The notes below the pieces were generated by a model. It ran no database searches, was not told the origin of the DNA, and worked only from the letters and a program-made list of their open reading frames with translations. The position numbers and the translations under genes are program-made. From NCBI RefSeq assembly GCF_024753255.1, contig NZ_JANUHA010000002.1, positions 372,001 through 436,000 of the forward strand: a stretch of 64,000 nucleotides of DNA, given 5' to 3'. Every line of letters starts with the position of its first letter. Position 1 is the first letter of the stretch. The DNA comes from Massilia agri (GTDB taxonomy: Bacteria > Pseudomonadota > Gammaproteobacteria > Burkholderiales > Burkholderiaceae_D). This document shows positions 15,259 through 23,640 of the stretch, piece by piece.

Positions 15259-15334
15259 TGGCGCGGCTGGCGGGGATCGAACCCACGACCCTTGGCTTCG
15301 GAGGCCAATACTCTATCCACTGAGCTACAGCCGC
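15259..15334 (-). tRNA. tRNA-Arg (anticodon CCG)
   Basis: The minus strand folds as a standard cloverleaf: acceptor GCGGCTG/CAGCCGC, D-arm with GCTC...AGAGT, anticodon stem TTGGC/GCCAA around the loop CTCCGAA (anticodon CCG, reading CGG), T-arm with GGTTCGATCC, discriminator G and an encoded CCA (15261-15259). The gene is intact. The accessory region begins directly past its 3' end, a common integration target. Confidence 0.95.
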
Positions 15335-15529
15335 GTGAGGGGGACAGAAAGTGATGCGAAGGATACAGTCTTTCCTCGAGCACGTCCATGGGCAAACTCT
15401 TGCCTAATATGAATTTCGTTACACCAAGGCAGCTTTCTACTATAATCAGCCGCTTGACGGCATTTGCAAAAAAGCATGTGGTCGCAAAGGCCGGTAGTGG
15501 CAGGTTTTTTTAATAGAATTAAGGAAATC

Positions 15530-16411
15530 ATGAGCGACGCACACAACGAACACCAATCCCTGATCCGTACCCCCAAGCAACTGATCGCAGCCGTCACAGG
15601 GTTTTTCCTGGTAATCGTCATCGGCATCATCCTGCTCGTGATTTTCGCTACCAATGATCGTCTGGTCGGGGCCGGTACCGATAGCCAAAGCGCCGAAGCC
15701 GTCCAGGAGCGCCTGCGACCGGTCGCCGAAGAGGGCTTCACCCTGGTGGACGCCAACGCACCGAAAGTCCTGCAAGCCGGCAATGCCGTCTACGCCGCCG
15801 TGTGCGCCGCCTGCCACGACAGCGGCGCCGCGGGTGCGCCGAAGCTGGGCGACAACGGCGCCTGGAGCGCCCGCCTGGCACAGGGCTACGATACCCTGGT
15901 CAAGCATGCCATCGAAGGCATCCGTGCGATGCCGGCCAAGGGCGGCAACCCCGACCTGGACAACCTTGAAGTCGAACGCGCCGTGGTCTTCCTGGCCAAC
16001 AGGAGTGGCGCATCGTTCAAGGAACCCGTCGCCCCCGCCCCGGCCGCCGCGCCTGCCCCGCAAACCACTACTGCAGAGGCCGCACCGCCGGCTGCCCCGG
16101 CGGCCACTGCGGCAGCTCCCGCAGCCGCTGCCCCTGCGACCGCACCGGCCGTCGCCTCCGCGGAAACCGGGAAGACCTTGTACAACAGCGCCTGCGTCGC
16201 CTGCCACGGCGCCGGCATTGCCGGTGCGCCGAAAACCGGCGACAAGGCAGCTTGGGCGGCGCGCATCGGCCAAGGCAACGCGACCCTCTACGAGCACGCC
16301 ATCAAGGGCTTCCAGGGCAAGGCCGGCGTGATGCCGCCGAAGGGCGGCTCCACAGCACCAGACGCCGACGTCAAAGCCGCCGTTGACTACATGGTGCTCG
16401 CTTCCAAGTAG
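15530..16411 (+). CDS. Membrane-anchored dihaem cytochrome c (c5-like)
   Basis: The 293-residue protein has one N-terminal membrane helix (about 19-42, uncleaved) and two cytochrome c domains with CAACH at 92-96 and CVACH at 222-226, joined by an alanine/proline-rich linker. Each domain has the downstream MPAKGG or MPPKGG methionine that can ligate haem iron. It should act as an electron carrier on the periplasmic face. The ATG at 15530 has an AAGGAA binding site. A rho-independent terminator follows. Confidence 0.9.
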   Translation: MSDAHNEHQSLIRTPKQLIAAVTGFFLVIVIGIILLVIFATNDRLVGAGTDSQSAEAVQERLRPVAEEGFTLVDANAPKVLQAGNAVYAAVCAACHDSGAAGAPKLGDNGAWSARLAQGYDTLVKHAIEGIRAMPAKGGNPDLDNLEVERAVVFLANRSGASFKEPVAPAPAAAPAPQTTTAEAAPPAAPAATAAAPAAAAPATAPAVASAETGKTLYNSACVACHGAGIAGAPKTGDKAAWAARIGQGNATLYEHAIKGFQGKAGVMPPKGGSTAPDADVKAAVDYMVLASK

Positions 16412-16431
16412 GCACGTACCTGCTTTTGATC

Positions 16432-16456
16432 AAGCCCGTCTTCGGCGGGCTTTTTT
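16432..16456 (+). terminator. Terminator of the cytochrome c gene
   Basis: AAGCCCG and CGGGCTT pair around a short TCTTCGG-containing loop and are followed by six T residues. It lies 20 bases after the stop. Confidence 0.85.
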
Positions 16457-16585
16457 AATGCCCACTGTCAATTAAGCATCGAAAGTAAATACGAAAACGA
16501 TTGCTACCAAATAATATTTGTTAAAAACTGGGTAACGTTGCGTTGCATTTGGGCGAAAATTTGGGAAAATTCTGATCGGAAATTG

Positions 16586-16609
16586 AGATTCCGCTGGGAA
16601 TCTTTTTTT
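16586..16609 (+). terminator. Terminator-like hairpin in the leader of the lipoprotein gene
   Basis: AGATTCC-GCTG-GGAATCT is followed by seven T residues, 69 bases before the next ATG. As the preceding gene already has its own terminator, this one ends a short transcript from the A+T-rich region 16457-16585 or attenuates the downstream gene. Confidence 0.5.
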
Positions 16610-16677
16610 CCATGGCGTAACCTTTAGGTCTGTCAGCGGCGTATCCCAGCGCCCGCACTCCTGAAGAGACTCCCACC

Positions 16678-18879
16678 ATGAAACTCCTGCAATCCCTGAC
16701 GATTCGCGCCGGCTACACCGTTCTGTTCGGTGCCGCCCTGGCTGCCTGCGGCGGCGGCGGCTCGAGCGAGCAGCAAAGCGCAACCCTCTCCTCCGGTATG
16801 GAAAGCGGCCGCACCCTGGCCTCGACCGCGTATATCCCGCAGAGCCGCGGCACCACGACGACGACGCCTTCGACCAATACCGGCGTGGCTGACGCCGTGA
16901 CCGACGTGCGTTTCGAGAGCACCTCCAGCGCTGCCCAGACCAACGTCCCGGTGACTTTTGGCCAGGTATTCGCTCCTGGCGACCTGGCGGCCGACACTTC
17001 GCTGGCCGGCCGCCTCGACAGCGGCGTCACCATTCCGCTGCAACTCGACGTCAAGGCCAAGCACCCGGACGGCTCGGTGCGCCATGCCGTGATCTCGGCC
17101 GTGCTGCCGACGCTGGCCGCCGGCGAAGTCCGCACCGTCAGCCTGGTTCGTACCGCTCCTACCGCAGCAAGCGCGCCGACGGCCTCGGCCCTGCTCAACG
17201 CCGGTTTCAAGAGTTCGTTCGAGGCCAACATCGGCGGCGTGCGTTACATTGCTTCGGCGGATGAGCTGATCAAGCAGGCGGCGCCGGTCACGTGGCTGAA
17301 CGGCTCCACCGTGAGCGAATGGGAAGTGTCGGCGCCGCTGAAAACCAGTGCCGGCGCCGCCCACCCCCACCTGAGCGCACGTTTTGCCGTCCGCTGGTAC
17401 GACGCGATCAAGAAGGCGCGCGTCGACGTCACGATCGAAAACAACTGGGCCTACGAGCCGGCACCGCAAAACTTCACGTACAACGCCCAGGTCCTGGTCG
17501 GCGGCAATACCGTCTATGCCAAGAGCGCCCTTACCCACTACCACCACGCGCGCTGGCGCAAGACCTTCTGGTGGAACGGCACGGCCCCGCAGGTCAATGT
17601 CAAGCACAACACCGGCTACCTGATCGCCAGCCGCGCGCTGCCGAACTACGACCAGTCGCTGAGCGTTCCGGAAAGCTCGCTGTCCAGCTCAAAAGCGAAC
17701 TGGACAGGCGCCAAGATCGAACCGATGGGCACCGGCGCGGCTGTCACCTATATGCCTTCGACTGGTGGCCGGGGTGACATCGGCCTGCTGCCGCAATGGA
17801 ACGTTGCATACCTGCTGAGCATGGACCAGCGTGCACGCGACGTTGCCTTGGGTACCGCCGAGCTGGCGGGCAGCTTCTCCGCGCACTACCGCGACAAGAA
17901 GACAGGCCAGCCGGTCAGCCTGATCGACTATCCCTACATGACCCTGGTGGGCAAGTCGGGCGATACCTACAACCCGGCCACTAAGCGGCAGGAGGCCTTC
18001 CCGGCCTGCGCCACATCGACCGGGTGCAAGACTCCCTACACGCATGATGTCTCGCATCAGCCGGGCTTCGCCTATCTGCCGTATGTGTTGACCGGCGACC
18101 ATTTCTTCTTGGAAGAACTGCAGTTCTGGGGCATGTATAGTGTGTTCAACTCCAACCCAGGCTATCGCGACAACATCAAGGGTCTAGTGAAATCCGAACA
18201 GGTCCGCGGCCAGGCGTGGACCCTGCGCACGCTGGCCCAAGTTGCCTACATCACCCCCGACAGTGACCGTCTGAAACAACACTTCACCCAGATCATGGAC
18301 AACAACCTGGCCTGGTTCAACGCGAACTACACCGACAATCCTGCTGCGAACAAGCTCGGCATCATCGTCAATGGCTACGCGATCGTCTACGGCGACAAGA
18401 CCGGCGTCGGTCCGTGGCAGGACGACTTCTTCACCTCGGCGGTCGGCCAAGCGTCGGACCTCGGTTTCACCGAGGCGACCAGGCTGCTTAAGTGGAAGGC
18501 GAAGTTTCCCGTAGACCGCATGGTCGCATCTGGCGCCTGCTGGATCGATGGTTCGATCTACTCGATGAAGGTCCGTGATTCGTCGACCTCGCCCATCTAT
18601 TCCTCGATGGCCGAAGCCTACAAGGCGAGCCATACCGCCGACTTCGCCGGTCTCGCCTGCGGCAGCTCGGCGATGGCGAGCGCGCTGAAGCTGAAGGTCG
18701 GCGAAATGACTGGCTACTCCTCGGCAGCGACCGGCTATCCGTCGAACATGCAGCCGGCTCTGGCCTACGGCGTGAGCGTGAGCGGCGATGCCGGCAAGCA
18801 GGCCTGGGAGCAGTTCATGAAGCGTTCGGTCAAGCCGGACTATTCGACCGCGGCGCAATTTGCCATCGTACCGCGCTGA
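16678..18879 (+). CDS. Large lipoprotein with RIFT-barrel/YetA-like N-terminal region
   Basis: The 733-residue protein has a lipobox (LAACGGGG) after a short signal peptide, so it should be membrane-anchored by lipid. The segment with VPVTFGQVFAPGDL and LDVKAKHPDGSVRHAVIS resembles the N-terminal RIFT-barrel domain of PcRGLX/YetA-like proteins, a group that contains polysaccharide lyases; this comes from pattern memory. The rest (about residues 230-730) is unassigned and aromatic-rich, as in carbohydrate-binding proteins. It may process an exported polysaccharide together with the nearby beta-helix protein and glycosyltransferase. It has its own leader and terminator. Confidence 0.7.
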   Translation: MKLLQSLTIRAGYTVLFGAALAACGGGGSSEQQSATLSSGMESGRTLASTAYIPQSRGTTTTTPSTNTGVADAVTDVRFESTSSAAQTNVPVTFGQVFAPGDLAADTSLAGRLDSGVTIPLQLDVKAKHPDGSVRHAVISAVLPTLAAGEVRTVSLVRTAPTAASAPTASALLNAGFKSSFEANIGGVRYIASADELIKQAAPVTWLNGSTVSEWEVSAPLKTSAGAAHPHLSARFAVRWYDAIKKARVDVTIENNWAYEPAPQNFTYNAQVLVGGNTVYAKSALTHYHHARWRKTFWWNGTAPQVNVKHNTGYLIASRALPNYDQSLSVPESSLSSSKANWTGAKIEPMGTGAAVTYMPSTGGRGDIGLLPQWNVAYLLSMDQRARDVALGTAELAGSFSAHYRDKKTGQPVSLIDYPYMTLVGKSGDTYNPATKRQEAFPACATSTGCKTPYTHDVSHQPGFAYLPYVLTGDHFFLEELQFWGMYSVFNSNPGYRDNIKGLVKSEQVRGQAWTLRTLAQVAYITPDSDRLKQHFTQIMDNNLAWFNANYTDNPAANKLGIIVNGYAIVYGDKTGVGPWQDDFFTSAVGQASDLGFTEATRLLKWKAKFPVDRMVASGACWIDGSIYSMKVRDSSTSPIYSSMAEAYKASHTADFAGLACGSSAMASALKLKVGEMTGYSSAATGYPSNMQPALAYGVSVSGDAGKQAWEQFMKRSVKPDYSTAAQFAIVPR

Positions 18880-18920
18880 CAAGACGGCAGCCGGTCTCGC
18901 GCCGGCAGCGGATGCAGACA

Positions 18921-18952
18921 AACCGGGCTCTCTCAGAGCCCGGTTTTTTTTT
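18921..18952 (+). terminator. Terminator of the RIFT-barrel lipoprotein gene
   Basis: AACCGGGCTCT-CTC-AGAGCCCGGTT forms a strong stem, and a T tract of about nine residues follows. It lies between convergent genes. Confidence 0.9.
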
Positions 18953-18963
18953 CGCCTTGCGCG

Positions 18964-19983
18964 TCAATCGATACTATGGCTGTCCTGCTTGCGTTTGAAG
19001 GAGCAGAATACCGAACGCATTGCGCTTTTCGGATCGGCGAGCATGTGGCCCACCAGACTCTGGCCGGGCCGACCCGGGATCAGCTTCGCATAGCGCCGAT
19101 AGCTGTCGAAGCCCAGCAGCGAGGACTGGTAGCGCAGCAAAGCGATACGCTCATCGACGAAACCTTCCACGAGGCGGCGTTGCGCAGGATCGACCGAAAT
19201 GCCCAGGGCGCCATCGAGGATGGAGGTGTAGCCGGCCAGCTTGGCGATCGAGGTGTCGGCCGCCGCACCCGGGCGGGTCAGGTTGTCGGGATGGCGGTGC
19301 ACCAGCGATACGTCCTCGTTGACGAACACGAAGTCGCCGCGCTGGGCCAGGCGCAGCCAGAACAGCCAGTCGGAACCCATCTTGTAGCCAACCGGCATGC
19401 CGCCGGCTGCGAGCGCCTCTTCGCGAACGAAGCAGGCCGAGCACGTAGCGATCAGGCTGGCCTTGAGAAAGGTATTTTTTGCATCGCGCAAGCGGTAGCG
19501 GCCCTGCTCCGCTTCGCCCATCGGATCGGCAATCGTCGAGATATCGACCTTGGCGCCGAACATCGCATGCGGCATCCGCTTGTCCGGCGTGACCTTGGTG
19601 GCGTCACCGAAAGCGACTACCGCACCGGGGCTTTGTTCGAGAGCCGACACCAGCCGCGCCAGCGTATGCGGCAAATGTTCGTCGTCCGAATCGAGGAAGG
19701 AGATATAGCGCGTCGTTGCCAGCGCCATGGCGCGGTTGCGCGCCGCCGCCACGCCGCCATTCTTCGCCAGCCGCTCGATGCGCACCGGGAAGCCGGTCCG
19801 GTCGCGCCAGGCTTCGACCTGGGCGACCGTGTCGTCGGTGGAAGCATCGTCTACCACGATGATTTCATGCGGATGGGCAGTCTGATTGCGCACACTGTCC
19901 AGCGCACGCACGATCAGGGCCGACCGGTTAAAGGAGGGCATGACGACAGTGACGTCGAGACGGGCTTGATTGCTTGAACTCAT
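18964..19983 (-). CDS. Glycosyltransferase family 2
   Basis: At 339 residues, it has the GT-A nucleotide-sugar fold typical of family 2: VTVVMPSFNRSALI at the start, IIVVDDASTDDT, AARNRAM and a SFLDSDDE motif that holds the metal-binding DxD-type aspartates. It transfers a sugar from a nucleotide donor, probably at the inner membrane face in surface polysaccharide synthesis. The ATG at 19983 is preceded by AGGAAAG. The gene is convergent with the lipoprotein gene and divergent from the beta-helix gene, so it is transcribed alone. Confidence 0.9.
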   Translation of the reverse strand: MSSSNQARLDVTVVMPSFNRSALIVRALDSVRNQTAHPHEIIVVDDASTDDTVAQVEAWRDRTGFPVRIERLAKNGGVAAARNRAMALATTRYISFLDSDDEHLPHTLARLVSALEQSPGAVVAFGDATKVTPDKRMPHAMFGAKVDISTIADPMGEAEQGRYRLRDAKNTFLKASLIATCSACFVREEALAAGGMPVGYKMGSDWLFWLRLAQRGDFVFVNEDVSLVHRHPDNLTRPGAAADTSIAKLAGYTSILDGALGISVDPAQRRLVEGFVDERIALLRYQSSLLGFDSYRRYAKLIPGRPGQSLVGHMLADPKSAMRSVFCSFKRKQDSHSID

Positions 19984-20199
19984 ATGCTTTCCTGACAATA
20001 TCATGCTGCGAATAGCGGCGCGACAGCATCGCCGCATGTTATATTTTTATTATCCCATAGAAATAACTAGTTTTCATTCGGAACGCACTAGGACATATCT
20101 TCTGTACAAAATTCGCGCAATTTTTGTTGTCGAAGCCCGGTTTTCTTACATCTGCTTACAGCTTTTCCTGCACGCATTCTTTATGCTGACAAATGTTTC

Positions 20200-20220
20200 G
20201 TCGAGAAAAATTTCTCCGAC
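20200..20220. promoter_or_regulatory. Inverted repeat in the leader of the beta-helix gene
   Basis: GTCGAGAAA and TTTCTCCGAC pair with a 2-base centre, 23 bases before the ATG at 20243. It lies in a 250-bp A+T-rich leader, a marked contrast to the surrounding chromosome. It may be an operator or an mRNA structure near the ribosome site. Confidence 0.3.
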
Positions 20221-20242
20221 ACATTTCAAAGGAACAAGTCTG

Positions 20243-21427
20243 ATGCACACCACGCGTTTTGTTTTCCCTGCCCTGGGCATTGCTCTCACCGTGCTCGCCG
20301 GCGCTGCTTCCGCAGCAACCTTGAGCGTCGGCCCCGGCAAGACCTACGCAACGCCCTGCAAGGCCTTCGCTGCCGCCAAGACCGGCGACGTGGTCGAGAT
20401 CACCGGCAACACCATCTATCGCGGCGACGTCTGCGGCATCTATGCAAGCAACCTGACCATCCGCGGCGTCAACGGCCGCCCGAAGATCGATGCCGCCGGC
20501 AGGAACGCCATGGGCAAGGGCACCTGGGTCGTGGTCGGCAACAACGTCGTCGTCGAAAACGTCGAGATGTACGGTGCCAAAGTGCCGGACCAGAACGGCG
20601 CGGCCCTGCGCCTGGAGGGAACCAACTTCACCCTGCGCTCCGCCTTCCTGCACGACAATGAAAACGGCATCCTGACCGGCGCCAACCTGAACAGCAAGAT
20701 CGTGATCGAATACAGCGAATTCGGCCACAACGGCTATGGCACCGGCTATACCCACAACCTGTATATCGGCAATGTCGGCAGCCTGACCTTCCGCTACAAC
20801 TACTCGCACGATGCCCACGTCGGCCACAACCTGAAGTCGCGCGCCCGCGTCAACACGATCGCCTACAACCGCTTCTCGAGCCTGAACGCGGGCCAGACCG
20901 GCAGCACCGCGGCCGGCAAGCCGAGCTACGAGATCGACCTGCCGAACGCCGGCACCTCCTATGTGATCGGCAACGTGATCCAGCAGCCGGCCTCGAACAA
21001 CAACCCGACTCTGCTGGCCTACGGCGAGGAAGGCGCGAGCAATCCTGGCCACGACCTCTACGTCGTCAACAATACGTTCCTGAACGACAACAGCTCGAGC
21101 GGCACCTTCGTCATGGTGGGCGCCCAGGTGAGCAAGAAGGTCCTGTTGCAGAACAATATCTTCGGTGGCACGGGCACCCTGACCACCCAGGTCGGCGCCG
21201 TCGAGAAGACCAACTACCGCGCCCTGGCGCCGGGCTTCGTCAACCGCGCGGCCTGGGACCTGCGTCCGACCGCCAACGGCCTGGTGGCCAATGCCGGTTC
21301 GGCACCTGGCGTCTCGGCCGCCGGCGTCTCGCTCAAGCCGGGCGCCGTGTACAAGCACGTCGCCTCGGGCAGCACCCGCAGCCTTGTGAAGACCATCGAC
21401 ATCGGCGCCTACGAATCGGCGCTGTAA
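20243..21427 (+). CDS. Secreted right-handed beta-helix (pectate-lyase-like) protein
   Basis: The 394-residue protein has a signal peptide cleaved near ASAAT (residue 22). The body shows many repeated V/I-x-N/D-x-x-I/F coils such as NNVVVENVEM, SKIVIEYSEF and LTFRYNYS, the pattern of parallel beta-helix proteins acting on or binding polysaccharides. No catalytic set can be fixed. The ATG at 20243 is chosen because of the signal peptide and the AAAGGAAC site. It may act with the RIFT-barrel lipoprotein nearby. Confidence 0.8.
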   Translation: MHTTRFVFPALGIALTVLAGAASAATLSVGPGKTYATPCKAFAAAKTGDVVEITGNTIYRGDVCGIYASNLTIRGVNGRPKIDAAGRNAMGKGTWVVVGNNVVVENVEMYGAKVPDQNGAALRLEGTNFTLRSAFLHDNENGILTGANLNSKIVIEYSEFGHNGYGTGYTHNLYIGNVGSLTFRYNYSHDAHVGHNLKSRARVNTIAYNRFSSLNAGQTGSTAAGKPSYEIDLPNAGTSYVIGNVIQQPASNNNPTLLAYGEEGASNPGHDLYVVNNTFLNDNSSSGTFVMVGAQVSKKVLLQNNIFGGTGTLTTQVGAVEKTNYRALAPGFVNRAAWDLRPTANGLVANAGSAPGVSAAGVSLKPGAVYKHVASGSTRSLVKTIDIGAYESAL

Positions 21428-21446
21428 GCCGCGCCGTCTCCGCATG

Positions 21447-21481
21447 AAAAAAGGGCCGCTTGCATTCAAGCGGCCCTTTTT
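21447..21481. terminator. Bidirectional terminator between beta-helix gene and M13 peptidase
   Basis: A run of A, the stem GGGCCGCTTG/CAAGCGGCCC with a CATT loop, and a run of T make a symmetrical terminator usable by both convergent genes. Confidence 0.88.
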
Positions 21482-21499
21482 GCGTCTACCTTGCCTGCA

Positions 21500-23563
21500 T
21501 TACCAGATGATCACGCGATCCTTCGGCGCCAGGTACATCTTGTCGCCCGGCTTGACGCCGAAGGCTTCGTAGAAGCCCGGCTGGTTCTTCAGCGTGCCGT
21601 TGGCGCGGAACTGCTCCGGCGAGTGCGGGTCGGTCTTGACCTGGTTGATCAGCGCCGGTTCGCGCTTCTTCGCGCGCCACACCTGGCCCCAGCCCATGAA
21701 GAAGCGCTGGTCGCCGGTGAGGCCATTGATCACCGGGGCCTTCTTGCCCTTCAGGGACAGTTTATAGGCCTTGTAGGCCACCGCCAGGCCCGAGTTGTCG
21801 CCAATGTTCTCGCCCAGGGTCAGTTCGCCGTTCACGTTATAGCCCGGCAGCGGGCTGTACGAGGCGTACTGCGCAATCAGGACCTTGGTCTTCTCGGCGA
21901 AGCGCTTGCCGTCTTCCTCGGTCCACCAGTTGCGCATATTGCCGTCGCCGTCGTACTGCGAACCCTGGTCGTCGAAGCCGTGGCTGATCTCGTGGCCGAT
22001 CACGGCGCCGATGCCGCCGTAGTTCACGGCGTCATCCGCGTTCGCGTCGAAGAACGGCGGCTGCAGGATCGCGGCCGGGAACACGATCTCGTTCAGTTCC
22101 GGGTTGTAGTAGGCGTTGACGGTCTGCGGCGTCATGCCCCATTCGTCGCGGTCGATCGGCTTGCCCAGTTTATTGAGCTCGCGGTTGTACTCGACCTCGC
22201 GCGAGCGCATTTCGTTGCCGAACAGGTCGTCGCGCTTGACGGTAAGCGCCGAATAATCCTTCCACTTGTTCGGGTAGCCGATCTTCGGCGTGAACTTGGC
22301 CAGCTTGGCCTGCGCTTCCTTCTTGGTGGCGGGGCTCATCCAGTCGAGGGTGTCGATCGACTGCTTGTACGCTTCCAGCAGGTTCTTCACCAGCACCTCC
22401 ATGCGCGCCTTGCGCTCGGCCGGGAAGTGCTCCTTTACGTACAGCTTGCCCACCGCGTCGCCCAGCGAACCTTCGATGGTCGACACGCCGCGCTTCCAGC
22501 GCGGTTCCAGCTCCAGCGCGCCCGACAGCGTGGTGCCGTAGAAGGCGAAGCGCTGGTCGACGAAGGCCTTCGACAGGTAGCTGGCGTAGCTGTTCACGGT
22601 GTGCAGGCGCAGGTAGGTCTTCCAGGTGTCGAGCGGCACGCGGTTCAGGACCTCGGTCATGCCCTTCAGGTAGCTCGGCTGGCTGACGATGACGTAGTCC
22701 GCCTTGCCGGCGATGCCGGCGGCCTTCAGCCAGGCATCCCAAGCAAAGCCCGGCGCCACTTCGCCCAGCTTGGCGACGTCCACCTTGTTATAGGTCTTGA
22801 TCGGGTCGCGGTTCTCGACCTTGGTCCACTGGACCTTGGCCAGTTCGGTTTCCAGGTCGACGATGGCCTTGGCATTCGCGGCCGCGTTCTGGTCGCCCGA
22901 CAGCGCCAGCAACTTCTCGACGTGCTCCTGGTACTTGGCGCGGATGCCGGCCAGTTTTGCATCGTCGGTTTTCAGGTAGTAGTCGCGGTCCGGCATGCCC
23001 AGGCCAGTCTGGTGGAGGTCGGCCACGTACCTGGTCGAATCCTTGGCGTCCTGGTGGATGTAGAAGCCGAAGGGCGAGTTCACGCCGATCTTGCCCATGT
23101 GCGCGAACAAGGCCGGCAGTTCCGACTTGTCCTTGATCGCGTCGATTTTCGCCAGCTCGCCCTTCAGTGGGCTGATGCCGAGCTGCTCGAGGCGCGCCTC
23201 GTCCATGTAGCTGGCGAAGAAGTCGCCGATCAGCTGCTCTTCCGAGCCGGCGCGGGCGCCCTTGACGGCAGCCGAGCGTTCGATGATGGCGCGCAGCTGC
23301 GGCTGGGTGTCGTCGTGCAGCTTGTGGAAGGCGCCCCAGCTCGATTTGTCGGCCGGGATCTCGACGGTCTTGAGCCATTTGCCGTTCAGGTATTCGAAGA
23401 AGTCGTCCTGCGCACGCACTTTCGGCTCGACGTATTCGAGGGCGATGCCGGCGGAGAGCACCGGGGCTTTGGCTGCGCCCTTGGCGCTGCTCTTGGTCGA
23501 TTCGGCCTGGGCCATCGAGGCCACCAGGAGGAGCGCCGCGGCACTCAGGAGATGTCGTTTCAT
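21500..23563 (-). CDS. M13-family metallopeptidase (neprilysin/PepO type), copy 1
   Basis: The 687-residue protein has a signal peptide (MKRHLL...AQA), an N-terminal helical domain and a C-terminal zinc peptidase domain with H524-EIS-H528 and the third zinc ligand in ENIGD (E585). The NAYYNPELNEIVFPAAI substrate-binding stretch precedes the zinc site, as expected for the family. It should degrade short peptides in the periplasm. The start at 23563 follows GGAAAA. It lies 77 bases downstream of a paralogue with the same layout, so the pair is probably a tandem duplication in one operon. Confidence 0.93.
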   Translation of the reverse strand: MKRHLLSAAALLLVASMAQAESTKSSAKGAAKAPVLSAGIALEYVEPKVRAQDDFFEYLNGKWLKTVEIPADKSSWGAFHKLHDDTQPQLRAIIERSAAVKGARAGSEEQLIGDFFASYMDEARLEQLGISPLKGELAKIDAIKDKSELPALFAHMGKIGVNSPFGFYIHQDAKDSTRYVADLHQTGLGMPDRDYYLKTDDAKLAGIRAKYQEHVEKLLALSGDQNAAANAKAIVDLETELAKVQWTKVENRDPIKTYNKVDVAKLGEVAPGFAWDAWLKAAGIAGKADYVIVSQPSYLKGMTEVLNRVPLDTWKTYLRLHTVNSYASYLSKAFVDQRFAFYGTTLSGALELEPRWKRGVSTIEGSLGDAVGKLYVKEHFPAERKARMEVLVKNLLEAYKQSIDTLDWMSPATKKEAQAKLAKFTPKIGYPNKWKDYSALTVKRDDLFGNEMRSREVEYNRELNKLGKPIDRDEWGMTPQTVNAYYNPELNEIVFPAAILQPPFFDANADDAVNYGGIGAVIGHEISHGFDDQGSQYDGDGNMRNWWTEEDGKRFAEKTKVLIAQYASYSPLPGYNVNGELTLGENIGDNSGLAVAYKAYKLSLKGKKAPVINGLTGDQRFFMGWGQVWRAKKREPALINQVKTDPHSPEQFRANGTLKNQPGFYEAFGVKPGDKMYLAPKDRVIIW

Positions 23564-23640
23564 GGTTTTTCCGTTTGCTGTTATTGGTCTCGACAAGGTC
23601 GAAGGGCCGGCTTGCGCCGGCCCCATCGTTCAGGGACTGC

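Larger units (their letters stand above)
1..15261. mobile_element. Composite accessory region (genomic island) bounded by tRNA-Arg
   Basis: This stretch holds a recombinase end, an unknown operon, an insertion sequence, attC-like repeats with cassette-like genes and an inovirus genome, and it stops at the 3' end of a tRNA-Arg gene. Base composition is clearly more A+T-rich than the chromosome that follows, most strongly in the first 2.4 kb. The left end lies outside the window. That the tRNA is the attachment site is an inference: no duplicated tRNA 3' end was found inside the window, and the recombinase is at the far end from the tRNA rather than next to it. Confidence 0.6.

Noticed and set aside
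23590..23626. GGCCGGCTTGCGCCGGCC hairpin between the M13 genes as a terminator
   Set aside because: The stem is strong but no T tract follows on either strand; a similar hairpin upstream of copy 2 suggests duplicated leader sequence instead.
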